DNA from: Acidobacteriota bacterium
Lineage (GTDB): Bacteria; Acidobacteriota; Vicinamibacteria; Fen-336
Length of the DNA: 64,000 nucleotides
NCBI GenBank assembly: GCA_022340585.1
Contig: JAJDNS010000067.1
Span: 1 to 64,000 of the forward strand
Direction of reading: 5' to 3'
Below the pieces are notes generated by a model that saw nothing but the letters and a program-made list of their open reading frames with translations, made no database searches and was not told the DNA's origin. Made by a program: the position numbers and the translations under genes. This document shows, in pieces, positions 1-5,817 of the stretch. Position 1 is the first letter of the stretch; each line of letters opens with the position of its first letter.

Positions 1-550
1 GGGACATGTAGGGCAGCGTCCCCGCCGCCCGACCCGCCGCAGTCTCCGTCGGCGCGGTCTCGCCCGCCACCAACCCCGGCTGCAGCAGCCGCACCAGGCC
101 AAAGTCCAGGATCTTCAGGAGCCCGTCTTCGGTCAGCGACAGGTTCGACGGCTTGAGGTCCCGGTGGATGATCCCCTTCTCGTGGGCCGCCATGAGGCCC
201 CGCACGAGCTGGGTCCCGAGGCGGACGACCTCCTTCTCCCGAAGCGGGCCCTCCTGCAGGCGCTCCTTGAGCGTAGGGCCCGGGACCACCTCCATCACGA
301 TGAAGTCGGTCCCGTCCGCCGAGTCCACGTCGAAGAGGGTCGCGATGTGGGGGTGGCTCAGGCGGACCAGGGCCTCGGCTTCCTTGTGAAAACGCCGCCG
401 GGCCGCCTCATCCGTGAGCGCATCGGCGGGCAGGACCTTGACCGCCACGTCCCGGCCCAGCTTCTCGTCCCGGGCGCGGTAGACCTCCCCCATGCCCCCG
501 GCGCCGAGCGGCTCCACGATCCGGTAGTGCAAGAGGGTCCGGCCGATCAC
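1..550 (-). CDS. Serine/threonine protein kinase, N-terminal part (runs off window edge)
   Basis: Minus-strand translation from GTG at 550: VIGRTLLHYRIVEPLGAGGMGEVYRARDEKLGRDVAVKVLP...IIHRDLKPSNL...KILDFGL...GTLPYMSP; Gly-rich loop, VAVK, HRDLKPSN and DFG motifs. Confidence 0.9.
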   Translation of the reverse strand, partial: MIGRTLLHYRIVEPLGAGGMGEVYRARDEKLGRDVAVKVLPADALTDEAARRRFHKEAEALVRLSHPHIATLFDVDSADGTDFIVMEVVPGPTLKERLQEGPLREKEVVRLGTQLVRGLMAAHEKGIIHRDLKPSNLSLTEDGLLKILDFGLVRLLQPGLVAGETAPTETAAGRAAGTLPYMS

Positions 551-626
551 GCCCACCCTCCGATTCCGTCCGCCAGGACGGCGTCAGCATATCACTCGCG
601 TGAAGGGACTTAGGGATCGCAACTCT
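508..626. repeat. Dispersed repeat copy A (kinase start region plus upstream DNA)
   Basis: Aligns with 2813-2927, e.g. CGATTCCGTCCGC, AGCATATCACT and GTGAAGGGACTTAGG are shared. Confidence 0.8.
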
Positions 627-723
627 GCACGTGCAGAGTGAGTGCATGTGACTCAACTCGGGGCGCCCCGAGTTGAAGGACCCCGAGAACGCCTTCAAGA
701 CTGGGCTCTCGGAGTGGGCTTGA

Positions 724-1326
724 TCAGGGCGTCTCGCCCTCGGGCTCGGCCAGGGGGGGCCACCAGTGGGCGAGATCGAACTCGACGTCGTCGAAGGGCT
801 CGGCTCGCACCTTGTCCTCACCGCCACTCGTCAAGACCACGACCCAGCGCCCGCTCTCGAGGCGATAGACTTCGAGCACGCGGGCCAGTGGATCGACCAG
901 CCAGAGGTGCGCCAACCCCTCGCGGGCGTAGAGGTTCATCTTTCGAACACGGTCCACGTGCACGGTCGACGGTGACGCAATCTCGCAGGCCCAGTCCGGT
1001 ACGAGCTCGCCGTAGGCCGTGGCGGGAAGGACGGGCATCCGCTCCAGGCGCCACCCCGCCAGGTCGGGCACGACCACGTCCTGGCCAAGATGGAGCTCCG
1101 GCTCGAGGAGGATCCGCCAGCCCCCCGGGCCACGGCTCCCTCCGCCGGGCCCCTGGAACGGGCCCAGGTCCGCTGTCAGAACGGTAGCCGTCAGGGCGTG
1201 CGGAAAGGCCGGACGAGGGGTCGCGTAGAGCTCCCCCCCGAGAATCTCGCCCACGACGTTGTCGGGGAGCGCCTCGAGATCCTTATAGGTTGCCGGATGT
1301 CCCAGCTTCAGTGGGTTCCCAGCCAC
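724..1326 (-). CDS. Uma2 family endonuclease-like protein (DUF820)
   Basis: MAGNPLKLGHPATYKDLEALPDNVVGEILGGELYATPRP...VVVPDLAGWR...PDWACEIASPST...KMNLYAREGLAHLWLVDP, typical Uma2 motifs. Confidence 0.85.
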   Translation of the reverse strand: MAGNPLKLGHPATYKDLEALPDNVVGEILGGELYATPRPAFPHALTATVLTADLGPFQGPGGGSRGPGGWRILLEPELHLGQDVVVPDLAGWRLERMPVLPATAYGELVPDWACEIASPSTVHVDRVRKMNLYAREGLAHLWLVDPLARVLEVYRLESGRWVVVLTSGGEDKVRAEPFDDVEFDLAHWWPPLAEPEGETP

Positions 1327-1360
1327 GAGCCTAGCTTACACCCCGGCGTCCCAGGGGCCG

Positions 1361-2752
1361 CTATGGGGTCCGTCTCACATGCAGCGCGGCGGGCCCGGGG
1401 AACGGCGTCGTGAACGTCACCGAGTCCCCACCCTCGACCGTCCCCCCGGGCACGGGCCGGTCGTCGTGGATGTCCAGCCACTCGACCTCGTACTCCCCCG
1501 GAGCGTCCTTCAGGTCGAGGTTGAACTCGCCCTTGTCGTGCTGGAAGACAAGGTACTCGCTCCCTCGCGCGGCCAGGCAGTAGCCGGTGGTGGAGAGTCC
1601 GCCCTCGGGTGTCATCGAGGCGAGGTCCATTCTCTCGGCGAAGCGCCGGATCTGGCCCAGGGCCTGCCGGGCCGAGTCCTGCCATGTGGGCGACGGCAGC
1701 AGCTCCTCCATGAAGAGCACGTTCAGGCCGCGGGTGAAGGTCTTCCACACCCAGATGTCGTCCCCGCCGGTGTGGCCCCACAAGTGGTCGGTGTCGCTGA
1801 CCACGACCTTGGTGGTGCAGTCGGCGCAGGGGTTGTCGCGGAAGCTCTCCCGGTCGTCCCCCGGGTTCGGCGAGATCCAGTCGGCGGGGCTGTGGTAGAG
1901 GGTGTGGTTGGAGCCCCCCCGATACTGGAACGTCATGCCCACCGGGTGCTGGTTCGGCAGGGTCCCCTCGTAGTCCTTCACGAAGCGGATCATGAAGTAC
2001 TGCCACTCCGTCGAGCCCGTGTGGGCCTCGTTGGCGATCTCGTAGAGGACGTTGTCGAGGTCGTTCACGGTGTCCACGACCTTGCGGACGTAGGCCTCCT
2101 GGAGCTCACGCACCCTCGTGCCCATGGGGGAGTCGTCGAGGGTGTCGAACTCCAGGCCGCGGCCGTCGCCGTCGAGGTCGCCCTCGACCCCGTTGACGTT
2201 GTTGGGGGCGTGGAAGGGGTGGCCGCCCCACGCGTCGGTGAACTGGTGCTCCCACCCCTCGAAGAGCATCACCGAGACGTACATCCCCCGCTCCCCCGCC
2301 GCCTCCACCCGCTCCCGCAGGCGCGCGAAGTAGCTCTCGTCGAAGGTCTCGAGATCGAAGCGCGGGAGGCCGTCCGCGGCCAGCCCCGGTCCGGGGCGCG
2401 CCCAGGGATGGGGCGTGCAGTACTTCGTCCCCGGCCCGGTGTAGTCGTCGGTCCACCGGGTCGTCTCCCACCGCCAGAGGCGGAAGAAGTTGTGACCCCA
2501 CCCCTCCAGGCGGTCGAGGTAGGCGTCGTAGTCGAAGACCGGCGGCGGGTTGGTGTCGCCGCCGCGGAGGAGAACGCCGTTCTCCTGCAGGTTCTGCCAG
2601 TTGTGGGAGCCGGCGAGGAGCACCGCCCGCCCGGAGGGGTCGGCGAGCCACCGCGGGTTCGTGGGGTGGGGACGCAGCGGGCCGCTGGCCGGGGGGCCGG
2701 AGACCGCCGGCACCGCCATGAGAAGGAAGACCGGCAGGGTGAGGCTCTTCAT
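1361..2752 (-). CDS. Secreted glycoside hydrolase-like (DUF4038/cellulase-type TIM barrel) protein
   Basis: Signal peptide MKSLTLPVFLLMAVPAVSG; PLRPHPTNPRWLADPSGRAVLLAGSHNWQNLQ; YEIANEAHTGSTEWQ resembles the catalytic NE motif of GH-A clan enzymes. Confidence 0.65.
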   Translation of the reverse strand: MKSLTLPVFLLMAVPAVSGPPASGPLRPHPTNPRWLADPSGRAVLLAGSHNWQNLQENGVLLRGGDTNPPPVFDYDAYLDRLEGWGHNFFRLWRWETTRWTDDYTGPGTKYCTPHPWARPGPGLAADGLPRFDLETFDESYFARLRERVEAAGERGMYVSVMLFEGWEHQFTDAWGGHPFHAPNNVNGVEGDLDGDGRGLEFDTLDDSPMGTRVRELQEAYVRKVVDTVNDLDNVLYEIANEAHTGSTEWQYFMIRFVKDYEGTLPNQHPVGMTFQYRGGSNHTLYHSPADWISPNPGDDRESFRDNPCADCTTKVVVSDTDHLWGHTGGDDIWVWKTFTRGLNVLFMEELLPSPTWQDSARQALGQIRRFAERMDLASMTPEGGLSTTGYCLAARGSEYLVFQHDKGEFNLDLKDAPGEYEVEWLDIHDDRPVPGGTVEGGDSVTFTTPFPGPAALHVRRTP

Positions 2753-2856
2753 GAGAAGCTCCTGAGCGAAAGTCCGGCGCCGTGGCGGCGTGCGGGGTCG
2801 CTCGTGGCGACGAACCGCTCCACGATACGGTGGTGCGAGAGCATGCGGCCGATCAC
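2749..2856 (-). pseudogene. 35-codon leader ORF derived from a Ser/Thr kinase N-terminus (VIGRMLSHHRIVERF...), overlapping the 2752 start codon by ATGA
   Basis: Homologous to 508-626 at nucleotide level; encodes VIGRMLSHHRIVE versus VIGRTLLHYRIVE of the kinase starting at 550; stop TGA overlaps the downstream ATG. Confidence 0.6.
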
Positions 2857-2927
2857 GGCCACCCCCGATTCCGTCCGCGGGACGGGGGGGAGCATATCAC
2901 TGGAGTGAAGGGACTTAGGCGTCGCAG
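2813..2927. repeat. Dispersed repeat copy B
   Basis: Aligns with 508-626, by-eye identity roughly 85%. Confidence 0.8.
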
Positions 2928-3011
2928 CGGTGCGGGACCGGGGAAGCGTCGTGGGGGTGAACCGCAGCCTGTGAGAAAATCCGGCAACTCATCGACCAAA
3001 ACCGGCAGCCC

Positions 3012-3398
3012 ATGAGAAAGATCGGCAACTCGGCCTCTTCAGCGCCTCCCTCCCCCACCGGGCGATTCCTCCTCCACCCGGCCCCGGGCCTCCGACAGGT
3101 CATCGACCTCGAGGACGTCTTCTTCGTAGAGGCCGTGGGCGACGACACGCGGGTCCGGACCCGTGCCGCCCGGGCCCTGCGGGACGTGCGCCCGCTAAAG
3201 GAGATCGAGCCCCTCCTCGTGCCCCGGGGATTCCTGCGGGCTCACCGAGACTACCTTGTGAACCCGGACCGGGTGCGCCAGGTGCGACGCCGCCCGAGCG
3301 GCGAGGACTGGGAGCTCAAGCTCGATCCGCCGGTCAACCGCGTCCTGCCGGTGAGCCGGAGCGCCCTGGCCACCCTCTGGGCGGCGTTGGGCGAGTAG
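3012..3398 (+). CDS. Stand-alone LytTR DNA-binding domain protein
   Basis: IDLEDVFFVEAVGDDTRVRTRAARALRDVRPLKEIEPLLVPRGFLRAHRDYLVNPDRVRQVRRR...LPVSRSALATLW, LytTR motif; no receiver domain. Confidence 0.8.
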   Translation: MRKIGNSASSAPPSPTGRFLLHPAPGLRQVIDLEDVFFVEAVGDDTRVRTRAARALRDVRPLKEIEPLLVPRGFLRAHRDYLVNPDRVRQVRRRPSGEDWELKLDPPVNRVLPVSRSALATLWAALGE

Positions 3399-3620
3399 TC
3401 GGGAGTCGGCGGACCTCCCCTGACACGGGTGCGCCGCACAATGGCCCACAGCATCGGTACGGCGCCCGTCCCTGACGTCACTCTCCCCTGAGGAGGGCAC
3501 GCTGCCCGCCGGCCGTTCCCGCCCCCTGAGGTGGGAACGGAAGGGGAGGGACATTGTCACTTCGCAGATTTCAGATAGAATGTCCTATCGGCGGTCGAGC
3601 CACGGCTGCGAGGAGTTGCC

Positions 3621-3914
3621 GTGGGTCGCGTTGATGCCTTCTCGATCGCAGGCCTGGATCTATGGTTCAGCTCGTCGGATCACCTGCCGCCGCACTTCCA
3701 TGCCCGGCGTGCCGGGGAGTGGGAGATCCGTGTGTTCTTCCTGCTCTGCACGGACAGACACCTGGAGGTGTCCGTCAAGTGGAGGGACCGCAACCGCAGT
3801 ATCGGCCGGAAGCATCTCGAGGCCTTGAGAGAAGCCGCGGTCCAGTTCCGCGAGGAGATCATGGAGGAGTGGGAGGTCAAGGTTGACTCGCGCGAGCTCG
3901 ACGACGAGGGTTGA
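3621..3914 (+). CDS. DUF4160 domain protein
   Basis: IAGLDLWFSSSDHLPPHFHARRAGEWEIRVFFL...LEVSVKWR, with the characteristic HxPPHFHA motif; GTG start. Confidence 0.85.
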   Translation: MGRVDAFSIAGLDLWFSSSDHLPPHFHARRAGEWEIRVFFLLCTDRHLEVSVKWRDRNRSIGRKHLEALREAAVQFREEIMEEWEVKVDSRELDDEG

Positions 3915-4839
3915 GACGAAGGTCGCGGTCGTTCTCGAGGATCCTCTCGCGAGGTCCATGGTGAAGTCGGGTCGGCGACTCCGCATCCTGGATCGAACCG
4001 GCCGTCAGAGCGCGTCGCGCTTCCAACATCTGTTCGTCTTGTGCTCCGCGACCGCCCTGGCTGGAGTGGCTCCTCTCGCCCGCGCCGCGAACCGCCGGCA
4101 CCAACTCCGCGCGCTCTTCGTTCGCCGTGATATCGAGCCCGGCTTCATCGGTCCCCTGCTGGACGAAGCAGCGGTCCGCTTTTCGCGCAACGTTGTCCTT
4201 CACGAGGGACCGGAGCTGCCCGACAGGGTGCTTCGGGCGTGGGAGATGGGAGCACAGGACCGGCTGATCGCCGAAGCCGACGTGACCAGGGGGAAGCTGA
4301 TGGTGCTGACGTGCGCCCTGGAACGGCTGGAGATCCCCCTGGCCGAAGTCCCTCCGCTCGCGCGGCTGCCGAAGGTGCAGCGGAGCGAGTTCGAGCTCGC
4401 CGGCGACGGAAGCTACCTCCACTGGCCGGAGGCCGACGTGCACCTCGACCTCGACGCGCTTCGCGCCGTCGTGGATCCGGCCTGGCGGGCTCGCCTGGCC
4501 CGCGAGCGGGCGACCCACGACTCGCGGTTCGGGCGAGCGGTCTCGGCCCTGCGACGGGAGGACGGCCTGAAGCAGGCCGACATCCCGGGCGTGTCAGCCC
4601 GACAAGTTCGCCGGATCGAATGCGGGGCGCTCCCCCGGGTAGAAACCCTTCGCCGGCTGGCCCGGGCCCACGGGCTCGAGCTCGGGGCGTACCTGGCTCG
4701 CATTGCCGCGATCGCTGAGGGGCTCCCTCGACCCTCGGACGGGCCGGCCACCGCCCAACGCTCGAACCGCCGGATCACCCGACCACCCGGGGCCGAGCCG
4801 AAGAGGAAGCTCAGGGCCCGGGGGAAGCGCAAGCGGTAG
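3883..4839 (+). CDS. DUF2442-domain protein with C-terminal XRE-like HTH and Lys/Arg-rich tail
   Basis: LPKVQRSEFELAGDGSYLHWPEADVHLDLDALRAVVDP (DUF2442), then RFGRAVSALRREDGLKQADIPGVSARQVRRIECGALPRVETLRRLARAHGLEL (XRE-like). Start uncertain; ATG at 3958 is an alternative. Confidence 0.7.
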   Translation: MTRASSTTRVETKVAVVLEDPLARSMVKSGRRLRILDRTGRQSASRFQHLFVLCSATALAGVAPLARAANRRHQLRALFVRRDIEPGFIGPLLDEAAVRFSRNVVLHEGPELPDRVLRAWEMGAQDRLIAEADVTRGKLMVLTCALERLEIPLAEVPPLARLPKVQRSEFELAGDGSYLHWPEADVHLDLDALRAVVDPAWRARLARERATHDSRFGRAVSALRREDGLKQADIPGVSARQVRRIECGALPRVETLRRLARAHGLELGAYLARIAAIAEGLPRPSDGPATAQRSNRRITRPPGAEPKRKLRARGKRKR

Positions 4840-5750
4840 TCCCCCTCGTCGTGCTCACCGCAGAGGGCGACCTGGAGGAGGAGCCGTTCCGTCTTCAGGC
4901 CCTTCGCCCGGAGAATGCCCTCCAGGCGCAGCACGTCCCGGACGGCCTCGCTGCTCCAGTCGTCCTCGTCGCAGGTCTCCCGGTTCTCCTCGTTCGTTCC
5001 CACGCCGAGGGACACCTTCTCGGGCCAGTCGTCGAACGCCTCGGCTTCCTCGAGCACGGCGGCGTCGTTCACGTAGAACCCGGGGCTCTCGATCAGGAGC
5101 CGGCCGAAGACACCGGGGCGGTGGATGACGGCGTAGAGGCTGGCCAGGCCGCCGTAGGAGACGCCCCCGAGGCCGGTGTGCTCCTCGCCGGCGAGGACAC
5201 GGTAGCGCGATTCGACGAGTGGCATGACCTCGGTGGCGAGGAACCCGGGGAAGCGCTTTCCTTGCGGGTCGGGGAGCGGCGGGCGCAGGTACTCGTCGAA
5301 CCAGGGCAGGAGCTCCCGGGGGCGCTCACTGAGTCCGGGGTTGTCGATGCCGACGACGATCAGGGGCTCGATCGCTCCCTCGCCCAGGAGGCGGGCCACC
5401 GTCTCGTCGACCTCCCAGGCCGAGGTCGTGTAGGAGTCGGCAGCGTCGAAGAGGGTCTGGCCGTCGAGCATGTAGAGGACCGGGAAGCGACGGTCGGTCA
5501 CGTCGTCGTAGCCGGGCGGGAGCAGGACCCGCAGGAGGCGGGTGTTGCCGAAGATCTCGGACACCAGCTCGACGGTCTCGAGGCGAGCGGCACCCGGCGG
5601 AGAGGGGGCCGGGCCCCGCGTCGTTGAGGCCTCATCGGCGCCCTGGCAGGCGGAAAGCGCGAAGAGAAACCCGAGAAGCGTCCAGGTCGGCCACCTCGCC
5701 GTCGGGCTTCGTCGGCGCACCAACGGAGAGATCCTTCGTCGCACGCTCAA
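4413..5750 (-). CDS. Alpha/beta hydrolase, putative esterase (Fes/IroE-like lipoprotein)
   Basis: Lipobox-like FLFALSACQG; RVLLPPGYDDVTDRRFPVLYMLDGQTLFD; HTGLGGVSYGGLASLYAVIHRPGVFG (GxSxGG). The frame runs past the domain end and overlaps 3883-4839 antisense. Confidence 0.75.
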   Translation of the reverse strand: MSVRRRISPLVRRRSPTARWPTWTLLGFLFALSACQGADEASTTRGPAPSPPGAARLETVELVSEIFGNTRLLRVLLPPGYDDVTDRRFPVLYMLDGQTLFDAADSYTTSAWEVDETVARLLGEGAIEPLIVVGIDNPGLSERPRELLPWFDEYLRPPLPDPQGKRFPGFLATEVMPLVESRYRVLAGEEHTGLGGVSYGGLASLYAVIHRPGVFGRLLIESPGFYVNDAAVLEEAEAFDDWPEKVSLGVGTNEENRETCDEDDWSSEAVRDVLRLEGILRAKGLKTERLLLQVALCGEHDEGDYRLRFPRALSFLFGSAPGGRVIRRFERWAVAGPSEGRGSPSAIAAMRARYAPSSSPWARASRRRVSTRGSAPHSIRRTCRADTPGMSACFRPSSRRRAETARPNRESWVARSRARRARQAGSTTARSASRSRCTSASGQWR

Positions 5751-5817
5751 CGATGGAGCTCCTCAGGATGACGACCTGGGGACGCAGACACGACGAAGCG
5801 CCTCAGGGTGCGACAGG

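Noticed and set aside
1379-2908. 509-aa ORF on + strand
   Set aside because: Antisense to the GH-like gene; Val/Glu/Arg-rich artefact of codon-position GC bias.
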